Positions 8,880-19,639 of a stretch of 64,000 bases of DNA are shown here, piece after piece. The DNA is from CBDCWT01 sp965223305 (GTDB lineage Bacteria; Planctomycetota; Planctomycetia; Pirellulales; Pirellulaceae): assembly GCA_965223305.1 (NCBI GenBank), contig CBDCWT010000036.1:186001-250000 (forward strand). Reading direction: 5' to 3'. The position numbers and the translations under genes were made by a program. The notes beneath the pieces were generated by a model that did not search any database, was not told the DNA's origin, and saw only the letters and a list, made by a program, of their open reading frames with translations. Every line of letters begins with the position of its first letter. Within the stretch, counting starts at the first letter, position 1.

Positions 8880-9401
8880 CTATCCGGCAAGCCGCGAAAT
8901 ACGATTTGCCGATAGTCCTGCTTCCTCTTCTTCCGACTGATAGCGGTATTGCATCAGGTAGGCATCTTCGGTCGTGTCGTCGTAGAAGTCACGCAACACG
9001 GATACTGCGCGAAATCCGGCATCGCGGAAGAAGAGTTGAGCTACAAGGTTCGTTTCGCGAATCTCCAGCATAATACGATTGCGGCGTTGGAACGACAACT
9101 TGCTGATCAGTTTGCTGATCATTGCTCTGCCGATTGCCCGGCGGCGATAGTCACTGTGCACCGAGAAATTCAAGATGTGAAGCCGTGTCTTGTGCAGCTC
9201 GTAAATCATCGAGCCCACGACGCGTTCGTCGTACTCGGCGACCATACCGATGCAGTTCCGCTGCCGCAAACACCGGATGAAGTCCTCCTCCGACCAAGGG
9301 AACTCGAAACTCTGGTTTTCGATCGCTAACACCTCGGGCATGTCGCGACGGATCATCCACCGAATGTGGACACAGATCTTCTGCTGTCCCTTGATACTCA
9401 T
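8880..9401 (-). CDS. rimI: Ribosomal protein S18-alanine N-acetyltransferase-like GNAT
   Basis: 173 aa from the ATG at 9401, which is preceded by a strong GGAGG site; the upstream extension to 9554 is unlikely. The GNAT fold is clear: LAIENQSFEFPWSEEDF near the start, VHSDYRRRAIGRAMI (acetyl-CoA pyrophosphate loop), LEIRETNLVAQLFFRDAGF and the closing Tyr region. RimI acetylates the N-terminal alanine of S18 in the cytoplasm. The C-terminus is about 15-20 residues longer than in the E. coli protein. First gene of a rimI-plsC pair. Confidence 0.85.
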   Translation of the reverse strand: MSIKGQQKICVHIRWMIRRDMPEVLAIENQSFEFPWSEEDFIRCLRQRNCIGMVAEYDERVVGSMIYELHKTRLHILNFSVHSDYRRRAIGRAMISKLISKLSFQRRNRIMLEIRETNLVAQLFFRDAGFRAVSVLRDFYDDTTEDAYLMQYRYQSEEEEAGLSANRISRLAG

Positions 9402-9653
9402 GCCGGACTTCCCTCCGTGATCGTCCGCAGTCGGCCTTCCACTGGCTAAACCTCCTAGTCGCGGGCCGGGTACAGTAGCAAATGGCCGGCAACGTGCCAA
9501 GGCGAACTGACTGCCCAGCAGCCACACCCCGTCAAGGGGGGCGCAGCGCAGCAAATCTACAAAGAACCGCGTCTAGTGACAATTGCAGATTCGTCGTTTT
9601 CCCAGGAGGTGCCTCGGGGGGGCCCGCGAGAGGGGCAGATCGTTCGAGCTGCT

Positions 9654-12600
9654 TCATCCGGCAGCTGGTGACACGTAGCGCCAGCACGGCCTGACAGCGC
9701 TCAATGCAAACAGCATCATCAGCAGACAGCCGACAAAACCGGCGGTCGAGGCAAGCCAGATGACGACGCCGATCAGCACTCCCACCCCGTGTGGCCAGCG
9801 CACGAGCCACTCACGCCCTAAGGCAAAGCGATGATGCTGCAGGCCAGCAGCGACCAACGCCAGTACAAGAAACAGTGCGCCAAGCCGCATCACCACCGGC
9901 GGGACTACCTGGCCTCGACGCTTGACAATGAACTCTGGCTCGCTGCCGCGCACCGAGCAGTGCAATAACGGTCGGCCAGCTGCCTGACGCCCCCACTTCC
10001 CCGCAAACCCACCGAGCGCGGCAGGCGTGTGCGCGTCGCGCGTTGTTGCCGCCGGCAACCGGCTCAGCCAGGATGCTAACTCGCTCGACGCAGGATCGAT
10101 CGCTGACAACTTCTGCCGCTGGTGCCAAGCCAAAGTCAGCCAGTGGTCACGCCATACTTGGTATTCGCTGGCCGCCGTTCCCGCGGCCTCGGTTGCGGCA
10201 CTGTCCAGGATGTCGCGAATCGTCGTCAGCCGTAGTTTGGCGTGGCTTCCGCCGTCAACTTGCGTGTGGCGGAGCAGAGGCCAAATACGGCCCTCGCCAC
10301 TCGGGCCCCTGATGGTCCACAGGGTCGTCTTCGCTGGCAGGCGTTCCAGGAAAGGTGCGACCAGTGTCTGACCGCCGAGCGAGAGGTTCTTGTCGGAAAC
10401 ACGACCAGTGAATAGGACCTCGACGCGTTGCGTCAACTGGTCAGATCCCAATCGTACTCGCCAACGTCGGTCACCGAGCGCTGCGTCCAGTGCAGGTAAA
10501 CCACCCACCGTTATCTGAACGGGACGAAGTCCCTCCGGCATCACCAAGCGACAGGTTGCTTGCCGGGCTGGCTGCAGATCGAAGGCTGCGACCCCACAGC
10601 AAGTGCGATCGCGGTTCCACGACAGGTAGTAGTCCGCTAAGAGCAATTGAGGCTCTCCTGCCGCCCGCTGAATGTCGCGCAGAATCGCCTGTATCGATTG
10701 ACCCACCACTCGGTAGGTTGCCGAGGACGGCGAAGCAGCCGAGGACGAGGCGAAGTCCAACCCACTCAACTCCCAAGCAAACTGCTGCTCGTTGATCGTC
10801 CGCGGTAAGGTCACAAAACGCTCCACGCTCGCCACGTCGAGCAGTACGATGTCCGGCAGGCTGAAGTCTCGCTCGGGCGGGTTTGGAAGCTCGGTTTGCA
10901 CCTGAAACCGGAAGCTGTCCGAGATCGCCTTTTCCGGTCGGATAATCGATATCTGTCCGCCCGTTCCCCCGGCTTGGACGAGCTCTGCCCGGGCAGATGA
11001 AGAAAGCTCTAGTGGTTGCTCCCACTCGGCGGGCACCCGAAGCCGGAACTGGTCGACGATCCCAGCCTCTACCTGGGCTTCGACGCCGACCCGCAAGAAC
11101 CATGCTTCATCCGCGCTCACCAGCTCCATCGTCATCTCCGCGCTAACACGGGGGTTGTTTTCCCGGACGTGAACGACCGGGTTTCGCGATTCCCCTTCGA
11201 CGTCCAAAGATCCTACATAGCGGCCGGAGATGACGGTGGAGTGACTGTCCTGCTGCAGATCGAGATCGCCGCTGTCCAAGATGACTTCCGGCTGGCGAAA
11301 GAGATGCACCGTGTCGCCGGCGACGTTTCCTCCCGCAAGCTCCAGACGTGGAATGGCCAGCTCGCCTGCTTGTGGCGTGGCAACCACGCCTTGCAGCTCC
11401 AGCTCAAACCGACCGTTGGGGGCCTCCGAAAAGAAGAGCGTGACCGCTCCCGAATCGTCCCGCGACCAGCGCAGCAGCGAGTCGGTTGCCGTAATCGACG
11501 TCACCTCGATCTCCAGAGGTACCCGCAGCTCCTGTTGCGCCGCTTGCTCGCCCAACGTGTCAATCTGAGCCCGATAGCGTAGCTCGGTAAACTGCCCTCC
11601 AACCGAGACCGTGGTTTCCTGGCTGACCATCGGCTGCAGCCGCCGAGGACGGACGCTGATGGCAACTTCGTCGGCCGGTTGGACGACACGAAAGACGAGC
11701 GAATCGGGTTGGATGCCCGGCATCCACTCCGGCGGGAGGTCGGCGGACGACGCCGGTAGCAAGCTGCCGTCGTGCGGCAAGTTGACCACCCGTGAGTCTG
11801 GCAACCTCAAAACGAACCACTCCTCGGCCGGTTGCGGAACGTCCGCCGTGACCCGAGGCAACACTGTCCGGCCAATCCCCGGAACACCCGGCCAGAGGAA
11901 TTGAGCCTGCAAGGAAAAGCGGGCACCAGCGTGATAGGTGCGATCCAACTCGACCTCGATGCTGTGCCGGTCTGTTGTGTTGACCGAATAGGTCGCCACC
12001 GCGGCTTGGTCGCCAAACCCCTGAACGACGAGCTGTGGATCGGCGAAGAACCGCACCGCGTCGACCTGGCCGGAGATGACCGAGAACTCGTAGCGGCAGT
12101 CTACAAGCGCGGAATTGGGTTGCGGCTCAAGCCGGGTGAGCTGCTGGACTCTAAGATCTGCCTGTACGGGCTGCGAGTCACTCCACTGCAGCTCGAGCGC
12201 TCGGCTGGGACCGACGTCAGCTCGAATCACCGTGGTCGTCCCGTCCACCGTCTCGGTCACCGCGCCCAGGCACCCGTCAACCTGGACGCCGCCCAAGCCG
12301 GATGGAGCTGTGACAATCAGCTCGCTGTCTTGCACCGCGGGGATCGCCAAGCGCATGGCGCTACGTGCGCCCACTTGCCGTATCAGCGGATGAAGTAACA
12401 ACTCGACACGTGTTTCTCCGGTCGCCCGAGCCTCAATCTCCAATTGATCATTCCGCCAATGAGGTGTGACGATTCGTCCGTCGACTCGGGCCTCCAAGTA
12501 GCCGATTTGATCCTGTCGAAACGGCAAGACAATCCGGCCACTGCGAAAAACGCGGGCGTTGAAGGTGGCCCGCAGGCGGCTTGTCCCGAGGCCTGTGCTG

Positions 12601-15600
12601 TTCCGCCGCGCCGGGCTGATCTCGTACCGGGCCGACTGCAGCAACCAACTCGTACGCATCGGTCTCTCTGCGGAGAGTTGGTGAAGGAAGTCGTAAAGAT
12701 GCGGAGGAACATAGACGACCTCTCCGGTCGGACGGAACTGATCATCGACGGGAACAAGCACGGGAATGTTGGCGGTCTGCTCCGCGCTCCGTCGGGTTTC
12801 ACCGATTTGCGCAGCCGCCGGCGTTCCGAGGAAACACACCATCAATCCAATAGCTGTTGCAGTAGCTCGCTGCGATGTCGCGCTGAGACCCTCGACGGAT
12901 TGTCTTCCACGGCGGCAGAGCAAGTACCCTGCAGCCAGCAGCAGACCGAGAAACACGCCCCGCGCGACGGGCACGAGTCCGGGGGGCGCGATCAGTGTCA
13001 GGGCTGCGGCGGCTGACAGAGCATAAAGGAAACGACTGCCCCACCGGCGGACTACCCACGTCCCTAGTCCTGCGGCGATCAACACGAGCGACCATGCGGT
13101 CGCGTCGACAAACGGGCTGCGCACGATTCGTAGCGCCGCCTTTTGCCTTGGATCCAGGTCGATCTCGTAGCGGTTCCAGCCCTGCCCGGTGCCTCCTGCG
13201 AAGAGGTCGTCCGTGGAGTTCGGTTCGACTTCTCCCCATCCACTGGGCTGGCCAATCGACGCAGCGCGCAGATACGCAGGGGCGGTGGCACTACCGAACC
13301 ACCCCAGGAGACCGTTGACGGAGAAGGCCTCAAATGGCTCGCCATTCGATCGGAGGATCGGTGCACCGAAGAGACGTTGGTCCCACTGCAAGCTGGCGCG
13401 CGGCCTAGGATCAATGCGATTCTCGCCGGCCAGCGCTCTGTAGTTCGGTGGCAGCCAGACCGACCAACTTCGTTGCAAACAGGGAACTTCAAACAGCGGC
13501 CAGGGAGTTTCGATCGATGACACCGTACCCAACGGACGTAGCCGACTGGTATAGTCAAGTTGAATCTGAACGTGCCGTTGCTCGACAGCCAAGGGCACCG
13601 TTACACCGTGGCGCCGTAGTACTGTACTAGGCAGCGGGATCTCGACGCCGCCCACGGTCGCACGCACGATTGTCGCCGAGTGTGGGAGTTGGATCCGCGC
13701 TTGTCGCGCCCCCAGGTTCTCCAGCTCGAGTAGGGCTCGATGCGTTGCTGCACCGCTTTGATCGAACCACGAGCGTAGCCGGCAGTGCCAGACCCAAACG
13801 ACCGGTGGCTGCGACTCCTGAGCGATTCTGCTGACCAATACCACACTGTCGGCTGGGTTGTAACGGTAGTGCGCCCGCGAAGTGGGCAGCGGCCCAGGCG
13901 GCCGCTGTGGCGAAACGGGTCGCAGTCCCCTGCCCTGAATCGAGAAGGCGGATCCGTCCGCGGCGGCGATGGAAAGCGAGCCAGATTGAGATGAGGCTTC
14001 CAGGACCGAAGCCAAAGGAATCGTCGTTATCGCCGACAGTCGGTCACGGCGATGTCCGTGAAGAGTGAAAGCGGACAGGCGAGGCGTCCTAAATCCAAGC
14101 TCCCAGGTTTCGCTGTCGGGCGGCCCGTCGCTCGGCACCAGTCGTGCTGAAATCTGTTCGGTCCCAGACTCACTTTCCGCCGACCACTCGATCGGCGTCT
14201 TGTCTCCGCCAGCCACCCGCACTCGAACCCGTGCCACGGCCCCCGCCTGCGGCTCGCAGTGAATCGTGTAGTGCTGGTGAATCGTCTCGCCGTCGATCGT
14301 GGCGGCTACCTCGATGCGGGCACTGTACTTCGGTGGCTCGTCGTTCAGCTTCAACAGGAAGCTGCTGAGCTGGTTGCTGTCGTCGTAGACCAGTGACCCA
14401 GGCGGGGCTTCGACGAGATCGCGTGTGTCGGGGGGGAGGAGTTCGGGCGCGATGCGCTGCAGCCCCGCGTCATTGGCAAGACTGAGCTGGAACGGTGCCT
14501 CTGCAATCAACGACGTATACCGCTGTTCCTGGCCCGACACGCTCACGATCGGACGTAAATCGCCACTGGTCAAGAAATCAGTCCCGGTCCGGCGATGTGC
14601 TTGGACCACCAGCTGCAACTGCCGTTCCGGAGTGATCGGTTCGCGCAGCCGGATGCGGTGTCGGACTGGAGGCGTGCCCGCACTTGTATAGCTCGCCAGG
14701 TCGCCGGCGGGGATCGTCTCAAACGAATCGACGATCCACTCGCGGGGACTTTGAAAGTCCAACTGGTACTGCTCACCTCGATCGGTGCTCACCACGGATA
14801 GCAGTCTGGCCGAGATCGCTGTGTCGGTCATTCGCAACGTCGTGCCGGTCCGTATATCAAGACGAGGCTGGCGATGCTCAAGCACGACCTCCAGAGAAGA
14901 CTGGCTGTCGAAGGCTTGAAAAGTTCGCGCTTCACCACTCTGGGGAGACGGCAGCGGTTCGACACTTGTTTCCACGTAGCCTGTCGGTGTGATCTTCTTG
15001 AGCTCAAAGATGTCGGGAACGTCCAGGGTCAGGACACCATGGTGCCACCGAGTGTCGACAACCTCGAATCCTGGCAGTCGCGATCTCACGGCGAGGGTCA
15101 GTGGAGCCATCGCCGTGAGGTCCAGTTCGCGTTGTCCCGGCAGTAGGGGTTGTGGGAACTCAATCACCGTGGTCCGCGACCGCGTATGGAACTTCAACGG
15201 TTGCTCGCCGGCCCGAGCTGTGACAAACCGTAGCTGCGGATCTGCGACGATCGTCAAACTGGTCAGCGCCGCAGCCACGTCGAGGGACAGCTTTGCCTGC
15301 AGTTCAATTCCGGCTTCGGTGATTTGGTAGGCCAGATGTTCGCTGTAAGACGCCGATCCGGCCAAGATCGCCCGGGGAGCGATCTGCAGCGTGAACGCAA
15401 ATCCGCTGCCCGTCTCGATCGACCATAACTGACTCATTTGCAGCTCATCCAATTGCGTTTCCCGTAGCGCGAAGGGAAGCATCTCTTCTGCTTCGGCTGC
15501 CGCCAGCTGGGAGACGATACCAACCGTTGAAGTGGGGACCAGTCCGTCAGGAAGCAACAGCAGGAACCGGTTGACGCTGCTGCGCGGTACGGAAATCAAA

Positions 15601-16127
15601 AACTGGTGCCGCGGTTGGCGCTGAGCTGCGTTGAGAGACCAGTCGAAGTGCAAGGAGGCCTGTGGTTCGCCGGCCACCAGGAACGCTCCCTGTTGATTGC
15701 GGCCGGCGAGCACGCTGGCTTCGCCCCCAGACCAACGCAGGCCGCTCACCGCCAGTCGGCATGGCTCCAGAGGCAGGAAAGCACCGCGGGCGGCCGTCTC
15801 TTCGACCACGAGGCGGGCCTGTCCGTCCACGAGTTGCCCGTCCTGGAATCTGGCAAAGTAGGTTGCCTCGCGAACGGGCAGCGCGCGGCGGGAATGCGGT
15901 TGGAGCTGGCTATCTCGGTGCGCCTGGATCAGCTCCTCGAATTCGCTGCGGCGGATGGGTATCGTACCGGCCGTCCGCGCGGGAAGCTCGGATTGTGGAA
16001 CCAAGAACTGCCGTAGCGTCCAATCGGTCGGCAGCTCTTCCTCGGCGCTGACACTGAGTGCCGGCACCAGCAGGAGCGCGGTAAAGAGAGCCGCGATGGC
16101 AGCGTCGATCGGATGCCGCAAGCTCAT
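9654..16127 (-). CDS. Giant exported protein, apparent fusion of two related units
   Basis: 2157 aa. It starts with a signal peptide (HPIDAAIAALFTALLLVPAL, cleavage after VSA) and begins with the ATG of an ATGA overlap with the gene upstream. Residues about 40-1000 are beta-rich with no domain I recognise. About 1005-1110 hold several membrane segments, ending in a second signal-like stretch (IGLMVCFLGTPAAAQ). A second large beta-rich part follows, and the last 80 residues hold membrane segments. The second half restarts with a section resembling the beginning of the first half and of the neighbouring gene (a VPV/VPQ strand, then a basic helix). This suggests two ancestral genes joined. Large envelope proteins of this kind are planctomycete-specific; the function is unknown. 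Confidence 0.85.
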   Translation of the reverse strand: MSLRHPIDAAIAALFTALLLVPALSVSAEEELPTDWTLRQFLVPQSELPARTAGTIPIRRSEFEELIQAHRDSQLQPHSRRALPVREATYFARFQDGQLVDGQARLVVEETAARGAFLPLEPCRLAVSGLRWSGGEASVLAGRNQQGAFLVAGEPQASLHFDWSLNAAQRQPRHQFLISVPRSSVNRFLLLLPDGLVPTSTVGIVSQLAAAEAEEMLPFALRETQLDELQMSQLWSIETGSGFAFTLQIAPRAILAGSASYSEHLAYQITEAGIELQAKLSLDVAAALTSLTIVADPQLRFVTARAGEQPLKFHTRSRTTVIEFPQPLLPGQRELDLTAMAPLTLAVRSRLPGFEVVDTRWHHGVLTLDVPDIFELKKITPTGYVETSVEPLPSPQSGEARTFQAFDSQSSLEVVLEHRQPRLDIRTGTTLRMTDTAISARLLSVVSTDRGEQYQLDFQSPREWIVDSFETIPAGDLASYTSAGTPPVRHRIRLREPITPERQLQLVVQAHRRTGTDFLTSGDLRPIVSVSGQEQRYTSLIAEAPFQLSLANDAGLQRIAPELLPPDTRDLVEAPPGSLVYDDSNQLSSFLLKLNDEPPKYSARIEVAATIDGETIHQHYTIHCEPQAGAVARVRVRVAGGDKTPIEWSAESESGTEQISARLVPSDGPPDSETWELGFRTPRLSAFTLHGHRRDRLSAITTIPLASVLEASSQSGSLSIAAADGSAFSIQGRGLRPVSPQRPPGPLPTSRAHYRYNPADSVVLVSRIAQESQPPVVWVWHCRLRSWFDQSGAATHRALLELENLGARQARIQLPHSATIVRATVGGVEIPLPSTVLRRHGVTVPLAVEQRHVQIQLDYTSRLRPLGTVSSIETPWPLFEVPCLQRSWSVWLPPNYRALAGENRIDPRPRASLQWDQRLFGAPILRSNGEPFEAFSVNGLLGWFGSATAPAYLRAASIGQPSGWGEVEPNSTDDLFAGGTGQGWNRYEIDLDPRQKAALRIVRSPFVDATAWSLVLIAAGLGTWVVRRWGSRFLYALSAAAALTLIAPPGLVPVARGVFLGLLLAAGYLLCRRGRQSVEGLSATSQRATATAIGLMVCFLGTPAAAQIGETRRSAEQTANIPVLVPVDDQFRPTGEVVYVPPHLYDFLHQLSAERPMRTSWLLQSARYEISPARRNSTGLGTSRLRATFNARVFRSGRIVLPFRQDQIGYLEARVDGRIVTPHWRNDQLEIEARATGETRVELLLHPLIRQVGARSAMRLAIPAVQDSELIVTAPSGLGGVQVDGCLGAVTETVDGTTTVIRADVGPSRALELQWSDSQPVQADLRVQQLTRLEPQPNSALVDCRYEFSVISGQVDAVRFFADPQLVVQGFGDQAAVATYSVNTTDRHSIEVELDRTYHAGARFSLQAQFLWPGVPGIGRTVLPRVTADVPQPAEEWFVLRLPDSRVVNLPHDGSLLPASSADLPPEWMPGIQPDSLVFRVVQPADEVAISVRPRRLQPMVSQETTVSVGGQFTELRYRAQIDTLGEQAAQQELRVPLEIEVTSITATDSLLRWSRDDSGAVTLFFSEAPNGRFELELQGVVATPQAGELAIPRLELAGGNVAGDTVHLFRQPEVILDSGDLDLQQDSHSTVISGRYVGSLDVEGESRNPVVHVRENNPRVSAEMTMELVSADEAWFLRVGVEAQVEAGIVDQFRLRVPAEWEQPLELSSSARAELVQAGGTGGQISIIRPEKAISDSFRFQVQTELPNPPERDFSLPDIVLLDVASVERFVTLPRTINEQQFAWELSGLDFASSSAASPSSATYRVVGQSIQAILRDIQRAAGEPQLLLADYYLSWNRDRTCCGVAAFDLQPARQATCRLVMPEGLRPVQITVGGLPALDAALGDRRWRVRLGSDQLTQRVEVLFTGRVSDKNLSLGGQTLVAPFLERLPAKTTLWTIRGPSGEGRIWPLLRHTQVDGGSHAKLRLTTIRDILDSAATEAAGTAASEYQVWRDHWLTLAWHQRQKLSAIDPASSELASWLSRLPAATTRDAHTPAALGGFAGKWGRQAAGRPLLHCSVRGSEPEFIVKRRGQVVPPVVMRLGALFLVLALVAAGLQHHRFALGREWLVRWPHGVGVLIGVVIWLASTAGFVGCLLMMLFALSAVRPCWRYVSPAAG

Positions 16128-19100
16128 GAATCGGTATCGGTCGCTGGAACGCGGTAGGGAACGGCTCCCACGGTGGTCGGAAGCCGAGAGCTGCCAGGTT
16201 CCACCGCAGGAACAAACGTAGGCTCCGTGCCAGAGCGGCTGGCCATGGGGTACGGGCCGCCTCTCCAGGCTCGTGGCCGCATCGAAATCGTCCAGTGCAG
16301 CAGCTGTGACAGTAGCACCAGCGCCAATCCGAGCACTGCTGCCTGCCCAACCAGCATGGCCACCTCGGCAAAGACTGCTGAGACACCCCAGATGGCCACG
16401 CCGAGCACGAATAGGATGGCCGGATGCCGTAGCGCCGAGAAATAGACCAAGGGGAGTCCGATGGCGAGTGCCAACGCCGAGATGCTGATAACCAGCAATA
16501 CACGACTGGCGGCGTGAAACTCGACGGATTGCATCGGCCCCACGGAACTAAAGAGATACTGGTTAGCGTTAGCCGGCAAAGGGTCCTCCACCGAGGCTCG
16601 TAGCATCGTCTCGAGCTCCGGTTGACCCCGGTTGGAACTGCGGCCCCAATGGAACCCCTGCCAACGCCAGATAAACTCGGGTGTCAAACCGCCTGGAGAC
16701 CACAGCAGATGTTGAGTCGACGGCATGATCAGCTGCCAATAGAGCCGATCCGCCCGTTCGACATCCACGATCTGGGGCACACTGACCGGAATACGTCCCC
16801 AGTGCGTAGCCGTCGCCGGCGCCCAGTACCAAACCTCGAGCGTGTGATGGCGTATCGTGGCGGCATCGTCCAACGCCACGCGAAGTAGGCCGTTGGAGAC
16901 TGCCTCAGGCGGCCGCAGCACTCCGTCGACAATCAGCTCCACCTCTTCAACGCCTGCCGGCAGCTGGACACTTAGTTGTGCTTCGTTGGTCAGAAGCCGG
17001 TAAGTAGCTCGGTCGCGCCGGATCGAGTTGGCCATCCAAGTTTGCAGCCAGACCCTCTCCAGCGTCGTCGTGGTTTGGTGCAAAGGTCTCGCCGTTACAT
17101 CGATCGCCACGGCTTCGATCTTCCCCTCGGTGCGGTATACCGGTTCGTTGGAGATCGAATCGGACGTGAAACCGGCCGATACCACTTGCCACTCCTTGTC
17201 CGTCAACTCCGAGGAGCTGATTTGGAGTGTGTTTTCTTCGACCGTCACATAGTCCTCTTCCTTGGGTTGCGCGAGCTCTGCAGCGATCGACCCGCCCTGG
17301 TCGGCGAGCTCGGCAACTTGCAAGCCGAGCCGATAGCGGAGAATCAGCTGGCAGGCGCCCAGCCGTTCTTCTCTCAAGTCGACCGCCAGCTCCGGTCGCG
17401 GCGGTTCAGCCTCCAGATCTCCTGCCGCAGGGTCGTCCTCAAAAAGACCAACTCGTAGCTGCATTCCACCCATCGTGACCTCCCAATCACCCGACTCCGC
17501 GAGGCTCCTGGGGATCTCAAGTATCAGACGTCGTAGTGGCTCGTGCTCGATCGTGTAGTTAATCTCTTGCCGCACCTCGATATGGTCTTGGCCCAGATTC
17601 AGATCGGAGTGTACCGCTACAGCTACTTGTCGTCGCAACACGTCGACGTCGGCGGCAAACAGCACCTCCTCCGCTGTCACGTCCTCGCGATACGTCAGCG
17701 CTTGCTGTTGGCGGTTTGGTAAGGAGATCGACTCGGAGACTGTTTCTTCCACCAGGCCAGACAGATCATCCGTCCGCACCGCCAGCTGGACGTTGTCGGC
17801 GGAGAGAACGGCGAGCGTGGCCGATGTTCTGGACGCAGCTGTCGGGCGGGGTACGGAGAGTCGCAGCGGCTCGTTCCGATCGTACTCCTGCGAGGCAATG
17901 ATCTGCAGCTCTAAGTCGGCGGATCCAGACGTCGCTTGCGGTGTGAGATAAATCGACAACTCGGAGCCTGACTGCTCGTGGGACTCCACGCTCTCGGCGG
18001 GCTGCACGTCGTCGACGCTCCAGCCGAACAAGGTCACTTTCAACACTTTTGCTCTTGGGCCGCTGATACGATAGCGCATCCGCGCATCCAGGCGAACTTG
18101 TTGCTGGCCGACGTCGAATAGATAGGCCGGCTCGACCGTCACCCGTGACTCGCTGGGCCTTGCCAACACCCTGAGCGAATACGGTTGCCGACTGTAAGCG
18201 AATCGCGCGATCGAGTTGTCGGCCGGCGGTTGATCCTGATCTCCCCGGATTTGCCGCACATAAGGGCCGGCTTCCCAATCGACACTCCACTCTCCCTCCG
18301 CCTGTAGGTCTAGTACGCCTGACTGGCGGACCGCCCCGACGACCTCGAAACCTGCCGTTTCGATCGGCGCGGCGGGTGAGCCGTTCTTCGGTAACGGCTG
18401 ACGCGTTTGCAGCCTCACGTCGAATTCGCTCGCGGGTTCGCCGTCTTGGCGAAAGACACGGACAACCGCCGACTTGTCGGCTGCCCGCGAGTCGTCCACC
18501 ATCGCTACTTCTAAGTCAGAGGGCAGTGGAATAAGCTCCGCTTGGGGTGGCAGTCGGACCAGGAACTCGTCGATCGGATTGCCAAAGCTGCGCACCTTCA
18601 ATGTCGTCGTCGATTCGATTTCACGGCCGACCAGACGAACCGTGCCGCTCCCAGTCGCCTCCAGCAGTGGTGGTGATGTGTCACGGTCCCGCCAACTTAC
18701 CTGCACGCTGCCGCCGGCTCCTTCGACGCTGACCTTGGTTCCTCGTGCTGTCGCTTGCCGGTCTGTAACGAGGTTGTGGTCGGGCCTCCCCAGGGTCACT
18801 GCCAGATCCTCGCCAGGAATGGTCAGCTCCAGTCGAACCGGCGCAGGAGGTGTGCGCAGCGCGACAGTTGTGTCTTTGCCGCGCCGAATCAGCGGCACCT
18901 TCATCGTCCAACTCAACCGGTGCTCGCTGCCGGGCGCCGCGCGAATCCAAACCACATGACCTTCCGCCCGCGGGTCCGATGTCCAGACAACTTCGCCTGG
19001 ACCGGTGTGATCGTGATCCGGAGTTCGAATCCCCTGGTCGAATCGCATCGAGATACGAGTCCACCCAAGCGAACCAGTATCGCGCGCCTCGGTGGCTGCT

Positions 19101-19462
19101 GCGCTCAAGCGGAGCCGACAACTGGCACGCAGAAGTACGTGGCTGTCGCGCACCTCTCCTGCCAACTCCAATGGTTCAAGAAAGCTGTGGCTGGGCGGAC
19201 GGAGCGGTAGTAAGTTGCGCTCGAGCTTGGTCAGCTTTTCCCAACGCTCGAACGAAAAATCAGGGACCAGAATCAGGCTTCCGTCCTCTGCAGGCAACAG
19301 ATAGACGGGCGCTTCAGAGTCTGGATCCGGTGAGCGGTCCGCCCGCGCGTCCGAGGGACCGTTGTTCGCCTGATCGACCTGGGAGATCGCGGGCGCAGCC
19401 AATGACCAAAACACCGGCATCAGCAGGAGTAAACGGCTGTTGACCAACGGTGGCGAATTCAT
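16124..19462 (-). CDS. Large exported membrane-anchored protein, same architecture as its downstream neighbour
   Basis: The ATG at 19462 gives about 1112 aa with a signal peptide (LVNSRLLLLMPVFWSLAAPA, cut after AIS). A more upstream GTG at 19582 would precede it with 40 residues including another hydrophobic stretch. The mature part begins VYLLPAEDGSLILVPDFSF, followed by a Lys/Arg-rich helix, then some 900 residues of beta-rich sequence. Three or four membrane segments lie near the C-terminus (SRVLLVISISALALAIGLPL to LALVLLSQLLHW). The stop overlaps the start of the 2157-aa gene by 4 bp (ATGA), so the two are translationally coupled and presumably act together at the cell envelope. No enzymatic motif was found. 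Confidence 0.85.
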   Translation of the reverse strand: MNSPPLVNSRLLLLMPVFWSLAAPAISQVDQANNGPSDARADRSPDPDSEAPVYLLPAEDGSLILVPDFSFERWEKLTKLERNLLPLRPPSHSFLEPLELAGEVRDSHVLLRASCRLRLSAAATEARDTGSLGWTRISMRFDQGIRTPDHDHTGPGEVVWTSDPRAEGHVVWIRAAPGSEHRLSWTMKVPLIRRGKDTTVALRTPPAPVRLELTIPGEDLAVTLGRPDHNLVTDRQATARGTKVSVEGAGGSVQVSWRDRDTSPPLLEATGSGTVRLVGREIESTTTLKVRSFGNPIDEFLVRLPPQAELIPLPSDLEVAMVDDSRAADKSAVVRVFRQDGEPASEFDVRLQTRQPLPKNGSPAAPIETAGFEVVGAVRQSGVLDLQAEGEWSVDWEAGPYVRQIRGDQDQPPADNSIARFAYSRQPYSLRVLARPSESRVTVEPAYLFDVGQQQVRLDARMRYRISGPRAKVLKVTLFGWSVDDVQPAESVESHEQSGSELSIYLTPQATSGSADLELQIIASQEYDRNEPLRLSVPRPTAASRTSATLAVLSADNVQLAVRTDDLSGLVEETVSESISLPNRQQQALTYREDVTAEEVLFAADVDVLRRQVAVAVHSDLNLGQDHIEVRQEINYTIEHEPLRRLILEIPRSLAESGDWEVTMGGMQLRVGLFEDDPAAGDLEAEPPRPELAVDLREERLGACQLILRYRLGLQVAELADQGGSIAAELAQPKEEDYVTVEENTLQISSSELTDKEWQVVSAGFTSDSISNEPVYRTEGKIEAVAIDVTARPLHQTTTTLERVWLQTWMANSIRRDRATYRLLTNEAQLSVQLPAGVEEVELIVDGVLRPPEAVSNGLLRVALDDAATIRHHTLEVWYWAPATATHWGRIPVSVPQIVDVERADRLYWQLIMPSTQHLLWSPGGLTPEFIWRWQGFHWGRSSNRGQPELETMLRASVEDPLPANANQYLFSSVGPMQSVEFHAASRVLLVISISALALAIGLPLVYFSALRHPAILFVLGVAIWGVSAVFAEVAMLVGQAAVLGLALVLLSQLLHWTISMRPRAWRGGPYPMASRSGTEPTFVPAVEPGSSRLPTTVGAVPYRVPATDTDS

Positions 19463-19639
19463 GATGCGCCGTCCCGGCGCGAACCGCAGCGTAAGCGGAA
19501 AGAAATAGAGGACAAGCAAGAGTTCCGCTTCTAGTTTACTCAGGCGGCTGGTTGCGATCAAAAGCCGCCATCGCCGACCCACCTCCCCGGTACGACATCG
19601 ACTTCACCCTCCCGCTCGGAGGTCGTGCAGCTTACTTTT

